From: Sphingobacteriaceae bacterium
GTDB taxonomy: Bacteria > Bacteroidota > Bacteroidia > Sphingobacteriales > Sphingobacteriaceae
Direction: 5' to 3'
Assembly: GCA_947460275.1 (NCBI GenBank)
Contig: CANHHZ010000154.1
Coordinates: 1 to 5,121, forward strand
DNA length: 5,121 nt
Part shown: piece by piece, positions 1-5,121 of the stretch
Numbering within the stretch: position 1 is the first letter of the stretch
How the letters are laid out: every line of letters begins with the position of its first letter
Translations under genes and position numbers: made by a program
Notes under the pieces: generated by a model
What the model saw: the letters and a program-made list of their open reading frames with translations, nothing else
The model's database searches: none
Told to the model about the DNA's origin: nothing

Positions 1-278
1 AAATTTATAGCATCTTCATACCTAATAGATTTAAAAGGCTTAGGTCTTTTTCCAGCTCCTCCAATTCTAATGCCCGTTCCTCGGTTTCTAATGTTGAAAG
101 AATTTGACCCCATGCTCGAAAAAGCTTCAGTCATACTTTTTTTAATGGCATCTATAGTGGTAAGAATACCTACCAATGCGGAAAGCCCAATAGCAATAAT
201 TAGTGCTGTAAGCAAGGTGCGTAGGCGATTACTTTTAATGGATTGTAGCGCAAGTCTTACGTTTTCGGTATAGGTCAT
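1..278 (-). CDS. MacB/FtsX-type ABC transporter permease, N-terminal part (cut by the window edge)
   Basis: This is the first 92 codons of a gene that runs off the left edge. The start is ATG at 278-276 on the minus strand, preceded by A/T-rich sequence without a Shine-Dalgarno motif. The product begins MTYTENVRLALQSIKSNRLR, the short amphipathic, basic stretch that opens MacB/FtsX-type permeases. A hydrophobic segment follows at residues 21-42 (TLLTALIIAIGLSALVGILT), then the start of the periplasmic MacB_PCD-like domain (SSMGSNSFNIRNRG, about 54-67) and a glycine- and lysine-rich loop. In this family, four-helix permeases dimerise and pair with a cytoplasmic ATPase to power lipoprotein release, efflux or cell-envelope stress functions mechanically, rather than by classical import. 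The substrate cannot be told from this fragment and the ATPase partner is not visible. Family assignment is firm; function is open. An opposite-strand reading frame at 70-273 is a shadow of this gene. Confidence 0.85.
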   Translation of the reverse strand, partial: MTYTENVRLALQSIKSNRLRTLLTALIIAIGLSALVGILTTIDAIKKSMTEAFSSMGSNSFNIRNRGTGIRIGGAGKRPKPFKSIRYEDAIN

Positions 279-304
279 TTGATATAGTAGGGCTAATTAG
301 GCTT

Positions 305-338
305 AAAAATAAAAAGTCTCATTGTAAGACAACGAGAC
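305..338 (-). terminator. Intrinsic terminator downstream of the A-type Fe-S carrier gene
   Basis: Read on the minus strand, GTCTCGTTG (338-330) and CAATGAGAC (324-316) form a 9-bp stem with one G-T wobble and a 5-base loop. It is followed directly by TTTTTATTTTT (315-305). It begins about 30 bases past the iscA-like stop codon, the usual position for a rho-independent terminator. It lies between two minus-strand genes, so the permease at 278 probably has its own promoter in the 26 bases after the T-tract or depends on read-through. I see no good TAnnTTTG element there. Confidence 0.85.
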
Positions 339-367
339 CAGTTACTTTGTTACAAGTATAGGTGGGT

Positions 368-721
368 TTAAACCGAAAAACTGGTTCCACAACCACAAGA
401 GCTTGCGGCATTTGGATTGTTAAACGTAAATCCTCTGGCATTTAAGCCATCTTGCCAATCAATTTCCATGCCCAATAAGTACATTTGGTGTGCTTTGTTC
501 ATAAAAATTTTGATATCGTTGATTGTAAATTCTTGGTCACCTTCTTTTTTTTGGTCGAAACCAAGAACATAGGTCATTCCTGAGCATCCGCCACCTTCAA
601 CGCCAACGCGTAAACCAAAATTTTCGGTGATTTCTTGTTGGTCTTTAAGTTTGTGAATTTCTTTAACCGCAGTTTCGGTAAAAGAAACAGGTGCAAAATC
701 AGTTTCTATAGTGTTACTCAT
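368..721 (-). CDS. A-type iron-sulfur cluster carrier (IscA/ErpA/SufA family)
   Basis: The 117-residue product belongs to the HesB/IscA family. These small cytoplasmic proteins hold a 2Fe-2S or 4Fe-4S cluster between subunits and pass it from the ISC/SUF scaffold to apo-enzymes. The three invariant cysteines are present: Cys46 in GGGCSGM, and Cys109 and Cys111 in the C-terminal SSCGCGTSF. The region GLNARGFTFNNPNA just before the last two is also typical. The length is normal for the family with a slightly extended N-terminus (residues 1-10). The start at 721 gives a complete domain, and a TATATTTG element lies at 749-742. The gene is divergent from the next one and ends in its own terminator, so it is probably monocistronic. 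No other ISC or SUF gene is in view, so I cannot choose between IscA, SufA and ErpA and leave the symbol empty. Confidence 0.95.
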   Translation of the reverse strand: MSNTIETDFAPVSFTETAVKEIHKLKDQQEITENFGLRVGVEGGGCSGMTYVLGFDQKKEGDQEFTINDIKIFMNKAHQMYLLGMEIDWQDGLNARGFTFNNPNAASSCGCGTSFSV

Positions 722-732
722 TTTATTTAAAA

Positions 733-769
733 TTTAGCAAACAAATATAAATATTTATGTACATTTTTG
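733..769 (+). promoter_or_regulatory. Possible promoter for the membrane protein-mutase pair
   Basis: TACATTTTTG at 760-769 is close to the Bacteroidota -7 consensus TAnnTTTG, and TTTAG at 733-737 could serve as a weak -33 element at a spacing of about 23. The predicted transcript would start near 774, which is after the upstream ATG at 757 but 37 bases before the ATG at 811. The element overlaps the divergent iscA-like promoter, so the two could compete. The consensus is AT-rich and matches arise easily by chance in this composition. Confidence 0.3.
742..749 (-). promoter_or_regulatory. Putative -7 element of the iscA-like gene promoter
   Basis: On the minus strand the sequence reads TATATTTG, an exact match to the Bacteroidota sigma-A -7 consensus TAnnTTTG. 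It would place the transcription start near 735 and give a leader of about 14 bases before the ATG at 721. I see no TTTG at the expected -33 distance upstream, so the assignment rests on the -7 element and its location. Confidence 0.5.
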
Positions 770-810
770 CTCGTCGTATTGTTAATATTACGGTATCCAA
801 ACAATCACTC

Positions 811-1341
811 ATGAACGTTGAAAATTTTTTTATCCAAGTTGCAATTTTCGCCTGTGGCGGAATAATAACTGTTTCGGCTGCTTATTTTTTAATAAAAAAT
901 GATGTACATAATTATTTTAGGTTTAAATTTATAGACACTAATAAGGAACTTAAAGCATCTTTATTGCCTTTGCGCCTGCAAGCCCACGAGCGGTTAATTG
1001 TTTTTATCGATCGTATCAATCCATCAAACTTGTTGCTTCGTTTACACCAACCAAACATCAGTGTGGCGGCATTGCAAACCATGGCATTAAATGAAATTAA
1101 TGCTGAGTATCAGCATAATATAGCGCAGCAGCTGTACGTAAATACTTTAAGTTGGCAGGTTGTTCGGAAGCTCAAAGAAGACACCGCTGCGATGATAAAT
1201 AATGCGGTTCAAGGTTTGCCACAAACCGCCGAAGGGATTGATTTGAGCAAAAAAATATTGCAGCATATGAGCGAAATTGAAGAAAATCCGTTCGAACTTG
1301 CCATCGGACTCTTGAAAAAAGAAATACATGGTCTATTTTAA
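811..1341 (+). CDS. Small single-pass membrane protein of unknown function, encoded just upstream of the mutase
   Basis: I place the start at ATG 811, giving 176 residues. An in-frame ATG at 757 would add 18 residues (MYIFARRIVNITVSKQSL), but that stretch overlaps the likely promoter and would put charged residues before a clean N-terminal membrane anchor. From 811 the protein opens MNVENFFIQVAIFACGG and has one hydrophobic segment at about residues 6-28. A soluble, probably cytoplasmic domain of about 145 residues follows, predicted mostly helical. It includes LPLRLQAHERLIVFIDRINP and an alternating acidic/basic C-terminus ending KKEIHGLF. I recognise this as a conserved hypothetical protein of Bacteroidota with no known activity, probably in a DUF family (DUF7935 from memory, not verified). 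No catalytic motif is visible. The mutase gene starts 13 bases after the stop, so the two are probably co-transcribed, which hints at a link but does not prove one. Confidence 0.8.
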   Translation: MNVENFFIQVAIFACGGIITVSAAYFLIKNDVHNYFRFKFIDTNKELKASLLPLRLQAHERLIVFIDRINPSNLLLRLHQPNISVAALQTMALNEINAEYQHNIAQQLYVNTLSWQVVRKLKEDTAAMINNAVQGLPQTAEGIDLSKKILQHMSEIEENPFELAIGLLKKEIHGLF

Positions 1342-1354
1342 GTCTTAACTAATT

Positions 1355-2902
1355 ATGGAAGCTAAAAAGTATACAACCACATCAGGAATTAACATAAAAA
1401 ATGTTTACACCACTGCTTATCAACAATTAGAAATGCCTGGAGAGTTTCCTTTTACACGAGGAATTCAAAAAGACATGTACCGCGGACGTTTATGGACGAT
1501 GCGTCAGTACGCTGGTTTTTCAACTGCCGAGGAATCAAACAAACGTTACCATTATTTATTGGCACAAGGAACCACTGGTTTGTCGGTCGCTTTTGATTTA
1601 CCTACCCAAATTGGTTATGATTCAGATCATGTAATGTCTGAAGGAGAAGTAGGGAAAGTTGGTGTAGCTATAGATTCCTTAAAAGACATGGAAATTTTAT
1701 TTGATGGAATTGAACTTCAAAAAATCACAACTTCGATGACAATCAATGCAACTGCCGCTATATTATTGGCTATGTATATTGCTTTGGCTAAAAGACAAGG
1801 TGCTGATTTAAAACAAATTTCGGGCACTATCCAAAATGATATATTAAAAGAATATGCGGCTAGGGGAACCTATATTTACCCCCCAAAACCCTCTATGCGA
1901 CTTATTACTGATATTTTTGAATATTGTAGCAAGGAAGTGCCAAAATGGAATACAATTTCTATTTCTGGTTACCATATTAGAGAAGCGGGCTCAACGGCAG
2001 TGCAAGAACTTGCTTTTACTTTGGCCAATGGGAAGGCTTATTTAAGTGCAGCTTTAGAAAAAAAATTAGATATAAATGTATTCGCCAAACGCTTATCATT
2101 CTTTTTCAACTGCCACAATAACTTTTTTGAAGAAATTGCCAAGTTTAGGGCAGCACGAAGAATGTGGGCCAACATCACCAAAAATTTAGGTGCTACAGAT
2201 GAAAAAGCCCAAATGCTTCGTTTCCACACCCAAACTGGAGGCTCTACACTTACTGCGCAGCAACCACAAAACAATATTGTAAGGGTAACCAACCAAGCAA
2301 TGGCTGCGGTTTTAGGTGGAACACAATCCCTGCATACCAACGGTTACGACGAAGCTTTGTCGTTGCCAACAGAGGCTGCGGCCAAAATTGCGCTAAGAAC
2401 CCAACAAATTATAGCTTTTGAAAGTGGTGTAACCGCTACAGTTGACCCTTTGGCCGGCTCTTATTTTGTTGAAACATTAACGGATGAAATAGAAGCTGCT
2501 GCTCAAATTTATATCGATAAAATAGATGCAATGGGGGGCGCTGTAAATGCTGTCGAAAATGGATACATGCAACAAGAGATTGCGAACTCCTCTTACCAAT
2601 ATCAAAAAGAAATTGAAGCAGCTGAACGGATTGTTGTAGGTGTTAATAAGTTTACAGAAGAAAAAGAAGTTATAACAGATATTTTAAATATTGATGATTC
2701 CATAAGAATTGTGCAGTCTGAAAAAATTAAACAGCTAAAAAATGAACGAAATAATGAAGCTGTGCGTAAAGCTTTGCTTAATTTATCTGAGGCTGCCAAA
2801 TCAAATACTAATTTAATGCCTCTTATTTTAATATCTGTCGAAGAATATGCCACTTTAGGCGAGATAGCTGATTGTTTGAGAGAAGTGTTTGGCGAGTATT
2901 AG
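1355..2902 (+). CDS. Methylmalonyl-CoA mutase, stand-alone catalytic (large) subunit, archaeal-type
   Basis: The 515-residue product is the TIM-barrel substrate-binding half of a coenzyme B12-dependent acyl-CoA mutase, which interconverts methylmalonyl-CoA and succinyl-CoA in propionate and branched-chain or odd-chain metabolism. Substrate-defining residues are of the methylmalonyl type. RQYAGFS carries Tyr52 (Tyr89 in the Propionibacterium enzyme; Phe in isobutyryl-CoA mutase, Ile in 2-hydroxyisobutyryl-CoA mutase). AARGTYIYPP carries Arg170 (Arg207, which binds the substrate carboxylate; Gln in isobutyryl-CoA mutase). SGYH carries Tyr206 and His207 (Tyr243, His244). The Arg-to-His spacing of 37 equals that of the reference. 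GGTQSLHTN (321-329) is also present. The chain stops at VFGEY, exactly where the catalytic domain ends in single-chain enzymes, and there is no DxHxxG cobalamin motif. FFFNCHNNFFEE (249-260) is the form seen in the archaeal and isobutyryl-CoA mutase group, unlike FFWGIGMNF of the classical enzymes. A separate B12-binding subunit must be encoded elsewhere. The exact substrate remains an inference. Confidence 0.93.
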   Translation: MEAKKYTTTSGINIKNVYTTAYQQLEMPGEFPFTRGIQKDMYRGRLWTMRQYAGFSTAEESNKRYHYLLAQGTTGLSVAFDLPTQIGYDSDHVMSEGEVGKVGVAIDSLKDMEILFDGIELQKITTSMTINATAAILLAMYIALAKRQGADLKQISGTIQNDILKEYAARGTYIYPPKPSMRLITDIFEYCSKEVPKWNTISISGYHIREAGSTAVQELAFTLANGKAYLSAALEKKLDINVFAKRLSFFFNCHNNFFEEIAKFRAARRMWANITKNLGATDEKAQMLRFHTQTGGSTLTAQQPQNNIVRVTNQAMAAVLGGTQSLHTNGYDEALSLPTEAAAKIALRTQQIIAFESGVTATVDPLAGSYFVETLTDEIEAAAQIYIDKIDAMGGAVNAVENGYMQQEIANSSYQYQKEIEAAERIVVGVNKFTEEKEVITDILNIDDSIRIVQSEKIKQLKNERNNEAVRKALLNLSEAAKSNTNLMPLILISVEEYATLGEIADCLREVFGEY

Positions 2903-2921
2903 AAATATAAAATCAGATAAG

Positions 2922-2930
2922 TTATCCACA
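2922..2930 (+). promoter_or_regulatory. DnaA box, perfect consensus
   Basis: TTATCCACA matches the strongest DnaA-binding nonamer (TTATNCACA) exactly. It lies 20 bases past the mutase stop and 165 bases before dnaA. Its first five bases are also the right arm of a small palindrome, GATAA-G-TTATC (2916-2926), so the opposite strand offers a half-box (TTATC) back to back with it. Confidence 0.75.
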
Positions 2931-2960
2931 TTAAATATTCAATAGCAACAACATATATAC

Positions 2961-3000
2961 TTACTTTTCAGTTACTTATAATTTAATTTAAAATTTACTT
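2961..3000 (+). repeat. Three TTACTT direct repeats spaced near whole helical turns
   Basis: TTACTT occurs at 2961-2966, 2972-2977 and 2995-3000. Start-to-start distances are 11 and 23 bases, close to one and two turns of the DNA helix, so the copies would face the same side. The first and third extend to TTACTTTT. The repeats sit inside the AT-rich core between the two DnaA boxes. In AT-rich DNA a 6-mer can recur by chance, but the phasing and location make a protein-binding or unwinding role possible. Confidence 0.4.
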
Positions 3001-3005
3001 TTTTT

Positions 3006-3014
3006 TGTTGATAA
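3006..3014 (-). promoter_or_regulatory. Variant DnaA box
   Basis: On the minus strand the sequence reads TTATCAACA, one base away from TTATCCACA and a sequence known to serve as a DnaA box in several bacteria. It faces the perfect box at 2922-2930 across about 75 bp of AT-rich DNA. The surrounding T-run (3000-3006) lowers the weight of this single match. Confidence 0.45.
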
Positions 3015-3029
3015 TTTTTTGAATATTCG

Positions 3030-3071
3030 AAGTCTCAAAACCGCGCAACATGGATACGCTTCTTGAGGCTT
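3030..3071 (+). other. Hairpin in the dnaA 5' leader enclosing a mini-ORF start
   Basis: AAGTCTCAA (3030-3038) can pair with TTGAGGCTT (3063-3071) in a 9-bp stem with one U-G wobble. The 24-base loop contains the ATG at 3050. No T-run follows directly, so it is not a standard terminator. If dnaA is transcribed from upstream of 3030, this structure sits about 25 bases before the dnaA start codon and could affect its translation. The evidence is pairing only. Confidence 0.35.
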
Positions 3072-3082
3072 TAAACCAATAA
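3050..3082 (+). CDS. Possible ten-codon leader peptide upstream of dnaA
   Basis: An ATG at 3050 opens a short frame encoding MDTLLEALNQ and stops at TAA 3080-3082, 13 bases before the dnaA ATG. Its start lies in the loop, and much of its body in the right arm, of the leader hairpin. Its composition (Leu, Ala, Glu) suggests no amino-acid attenuation. A frame this short occurs by chance often, so I list it only because of its position. Confidence 0.2.
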   Translation: MDTLLEALNQ

Positions 3083-3095
3083 ATTATAAATTCAA

Positions 3096-4526
3096 ATGGA
3101 AAAAACTTGTACTGAAGTATGGAAAGACTGCCTTCAAATTATTAAGGATAATATCCCTAACCAAAGTTTTAAAACTTGGTTTGAGCCGATATCCGCGCTT
3201 AAGTTGGAAGGTAAAGTTTTAACCATTCAAGTACCAAGTTTATTCTTTTATGAATGGCTTGAAGAGCATTATGTTGGTTTATTGCGCAAAACAGTAAAAA
3301 AACAGTTGGGAGAAGAAGGAAGACTAGAATATAACATTGTAGTTGACAAATCATCCAATTCGGGATCGCCGTACACTACAAATATGCCTTCAAACGGTAA
3401 TGGTGCCGAAGCAAAGTCGCAATCAATGCCAATCCCGGTATCCATAAATAAGGACATTAAAAATCCTTTTATTATACCAGGCTTAAAGAAATTAAATGTT
3501 GATCCGCAATTAAATCCTAATTACACTTTCGAGAATTACATTGAGGGAGATTGTAATCGTTTGGCTCGCTCTGCAGGCTATGCAGTTGCAGCAAAACCGG
3601 GGGGCACCTCTTTTAATCCTTTGATGATTTATGGGGGTGTTGGACTAGGTAAAACGCACTTAGCGCAAGCTATTGGCAATGAGATTAAACGTAACATGCC
3701 AGACAAATTGGTAATTTATGTTTCGTGTGAGAAGTTTTGCCAACAGTTTGTCGATTCATTAAAGAACAATACAATTAACGATTTCGTAAATTTTTACCAA
3801 GCAATGGATGTAATCATCATGGATGATGTGCATAATTTCGCTGGTAAAGAAAAAACACAAGATATTTTCTTCCATATATTTAATCATTTACACCAATCTG
3901 GTAAGCAAGTAATTTTAACATCTGATAAAGCACCAAAAGATTTAGCCGGATTAGAAGAACGCTTATTAAGTCGTTTTAAATGGGGCCTATCTGCAGATTT
4001 ACAAATCCCAGATTTAGAAACACGTATTGCTATCCTTAAAAAGAAAATGTATGCCGACGGTATTGAGTTACCGAGTGAGGTTGTTGAATATGTAGCGCAT
4101 AATATTGACAACAACGTACGTGAGTTAGAAGGTGCAATGGTTTCATTATTGGCACAATCTACATTAAACAAAAAAGATATCGACTTGGCCTTGGCTAAAC
4201 AGATGTTAAAGAATTTTATCAAAAATACTTCGAAAGAAATTTCGATGGAATATATACAGAAATTGGTTTGTGAGTATTTTGAGGTGCCCATAGAAATGGT
4301 GAAATCTCAAACGCGAAAACGCGAAATTGTTCAAGCACGTCAAATATCAATGTACTTGTCTAAAGGCCATACCAAATCTTCATTAAAAACAATTGGTGCA
4401 TTTTTTGGCGGTAGAGATCATTCTACCGTAATTTATGCTTGTCAAACTGTTGAAGATTTAATTGATACCGACAAAAAGTTTAAAGCCTACGTAAACGATA
4501 TCCAGAAAAAATTAAAAATGAGTTAA
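3096..4526 (+). CDS. dnaA: Chromosomal replication initiator protein DnaA
   Basis: The 476-residue product is a full-length DnaA, the AAA+ ATPase that binds DnaA boxes at the origin, melts the adjacent AT-rich DNA and recruits the replicative helicase; it is also a transcription regulator. Domain I is at about 1-80 (VWKDCLQIIKDNI, FKTWFEPI, FFYEWLEEHY). A short, low-complexity domain II linker covers about 84-120, rich in Ser, Asn and Pro. Domain III begins at about 138 (LNPNYTFENYIEGDCNRLA), with Walker A GGVGLGKTH (180-188), Walker B IIMDDVHNF (240-248), sensor 1 LTSD (274-277), arginine-finger box ERLLSRFKWGL (288-298; Arg293 expected as finger) and sensor 2 Arg342 in VRELEGAM. Domain IV ends with the DNA-binding signature GGRDHSTVIYACQ (438-450). 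No key residue is missing. The ATG at 3096 gives the standard N-terminus. DnaA boxes upstream suggest autoregulation. Confidence 0.98.
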   Translation: MEKTCTEVWKDCLQIIKDNIPNQSFKTWFEPISALKLEGKVLTIQVPSLFFYEWLEEHYVGLLRKTVKKQLGEEGRLEYNIVVDKSSNSGSPYTTNMPSNGNGAEAKSQSMPIPVSINKDIKNPFIIPGLKKLNVDPQLNPNYTFENYIEGDCNRLARSAGYAVAAKPGGTSFNPLMIYGGVGLGKTHLAQAIGNEIKRNMPDKLVIYVSCEKFCQQFVDSLKNNTINDFVNFYQAMDVIIMDDVHNFAGKEKTQDIFFHIFNHLHQSGKQVILTSDKAPKDLAGLEERLLSRFKWGLSADLQIPDLETRIAILKKKMYADGIELPSEVVEYVAHNIDNNVRELEGAMVSLLAQSTLNKKDIDLALAKQMLKNFIKNTSKEISMEYIQKLVCEYFEVPIEMVKSQTRKREIVQARQISMYLSKGHTKSSLKTIGAFFGGRDHSTVIYACQTVEDLIDTDKKFKAYVNDIQKKLKMS

Positions 4527-4558
4527 TCAGATTTAATCAATTGGCTTAAATTATTTAC

Positions 4559-5121
4559 ATGAAAGTAATTCAACAAGGTTTATGTGTCTTGTTCTTAATT
4601 TTTGTAAGCACTACAAAACTTTATGGAGGTTCTAAGTATTTTACTTGGTTAGATCCTCATTTTAAAACTCGAGCTCGTGTCGATTTAGCCTCTGGGCAGA
4701 TATTTAACGAATCGTCTTTAGGCAATTGGCAATTTTCTAGCAAAATACAGCTCGAATCTGAAGTTCTTCTTCATCTTCCCCCTTCATTGTCCAATCATTA
4801 TTTTTTTTCTTCTAATTTAAGAAAATTGATCATCACGGTAGATGGTACAGGGCAGGTATTTGAGTTAAATTTTGATGCAAAATTGCTCCACCGCATTGAT
4901 AAAACTTTTTATTCGGGCTATAATTTTGGTGCTGATGTTTTTGAACGGAACGGACAAATTTATAGTGTTGGTGGTGTAGGTTTTTGGGCTTACAGCAAAG
5001 CCATTACTTATTTTGATAAAAATACCTTAGAGTGGCAAGCTATAAGGCCTAAAAACTCTGGTCCGGAGACTATTTTTGATGGATATCAAGGTTATGCTAA
5101 AGCAGCTGATAAATTTTATAC
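4559..5121 (+). CDS. Secreted Kelch-repeat (beta-propeller) protein, N-terminal part (cut by the window edge)
   Basis: An open frame of 187 codons runs from ATG 4559 past the right edge without a stop. The N-terminus is a clear signal peptide: MKVIQQG, then a hydrophobic core LCVLFLIFVSTT (about 8-19), with cleavage probable near residues 22-25 (LYGGS). No lipobox is visible, since the only early Cys is Cys9 inside the core. Residues 26-130 are rich in aromatic and polar residues and look beta-stranded. Residues 132-162 (GQIYSVGGVGFWAYSKA, then YFDKNTLEWQAI) fit a Kelch blade: IYxxGGxG followed by a W about 20 residues later after a YFDxxTxxW pattern. Kelch propellers bind ligands or proteins; no enzymatic site is visible. 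The start is 32 bases after the dnaA stop with no terminator between, so read-through is possible, but a functional link with replication is unlikely. Role unknown. Confidence 0.8.
   Translation, partial: MKVIQQGLCVLFLIFVSTTKLYGGSKYFTWLDPHFKTRARVDLASGQIFNESSLGNWQFSSKIQLESEVLLHLPPSLSNHYFFSSNLRKLIITVDGTGQVFELNFDAKLLHRIDKTFYSGYNFGADVFERNGQIYSVGGVGFWAYSKAITYFDKNTLEWQAIRPKNSGPETIFDGYQGYAKAADKFY

Larger units (their letters stand above)
2903..3095. other. AT-rich dnaA upstream region with DnaA boxes; candidate autoregulatory site or part of an origin
   Basis: The 193 bp between the mutase stop and the dnaA start are non-coding apart from one mini-ORF. They hold a perfect DnaA box near the left end, an AT-rich core with three TTACTT repeats and long A/T runs (about 2931-3020), a variant DnaA box in the opposite orientation at the right of that core, and a hairpin-forming leader. 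DnaA boxes flanking an AT-rich segment beside dnaA are the usual layout of bacterial origins and also of dnaA autoregulation. Two boxes are few for an origin, and oriC is not always next to dnaA in Bacteroidota. TAATTTTTTG at 3012-3021 is a loose match to the -7 consensus and might drive dnaA. I see no terminator for the mutase gene here. Confidence 0.5.

Noticed and set aside
70..273. Open frame of 67 codons on the plus strand
   Set aside because: It is antisense to the ABC permease, whose protein is clearly recognisable on the minus strand.
903..911. TTATGTACA on the minus strand, a near DnaA box
   Set aside because: It has one mismatch to the consensus, is isolated, and lies inside a coding gene far from the other boxes.
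2038..2340. Open frame of 100 codons on the minus strand
   Set aside because: It lies wholly within the conserved mutase gene in antisense and resembles no known protein.
3827..3835. TTATGCACA on the minus strand, an exact DnaA-box match inside dnaA
   Set aside because: It falls on the Walker B codons (Asp-Val-His-Asn), so the protein sequence explains it. An isolated box within a coding region is expected by chance.
3884..4291. Open frame of 135 codons on the minus strand
   Set aside because: It is antisense to the AAA+ and C-terminal part of dnaA, and its composition is that of a shadow frame.
4527..4558. Possible terminator between dnaA and the Kelch gene
   Set aside because: Only a short CAATTG palindrome and TTAA repeats are present. 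There is no stable GC-containing stem and no T-run after one.
1..5121. Mobile element, CRISPR array, tRNA, toxin-antitoxin or defence genes
   Set aside because: I found no long inverted or direct repeats, no spaced repeat array, no cloverleaf and no typical domain. The genes are housekeeping or ordinary envelope genes.

Overview
The window comes from an AT-rich member of the Bacteroidota. The evidence is a DnaA that resembles those of this phylum, start codons preceded by A/T-rich sequence with no Shine-Dalgarno motif, a TAnnTTTG-type promoter element, and a MacB-like permease with the typical N-terminus. The protein sequences look more like the Sphingobacteriia/Cytophagia side than the Bacteroides side. 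That finer placement is impression only.

Layout from left to right. Positions 1-278 (minus) hold the N-terminal end of a MacB/FtsX-type ABC transporter permease, cut by the window edge. Positions 305-338 form a minus-strand intrinsic terminator that ends the next gene, an A-type iron-sulfur carrier (368-721, minus). A short divergent promoter region (722-810) separates it from a plus-strand pair: a small single-pass membrane protein of unknown function, whose start is better placed at 811 than at 757, and 13 bases later a 515-residue methylmalonyl-CoA mutase catalytic subunit that has no B12-binding domain. A 193-bp AT-rich intergenic region (2903-3095) follows. It carries a perfect DnaA box, a second variant box in opposite orientation, three helically phased TTACTT repeats, and a leader with a hairpin and a ten-codon mini-ORF. 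Then come dnaA (3096-4526) and, 32 bp later, the start of a secreted Kelch-repeat protein (4559 to the edge).

The window is mostly housekeeping content with conserved genes on both strands. No mobile element, CRISPR array, tRNA or rRNA is visible. The two places most worth a second look are the dnaA upstream region, which may be a dnaA autoregulatory site or part of a replication origin, and the stand-alone archaeal-type mutase subunit, which needs a B12-binding partner encoded elsewhere and is paired with an uncharacterised membrane protein. I found no convincing novel multi-gene system.
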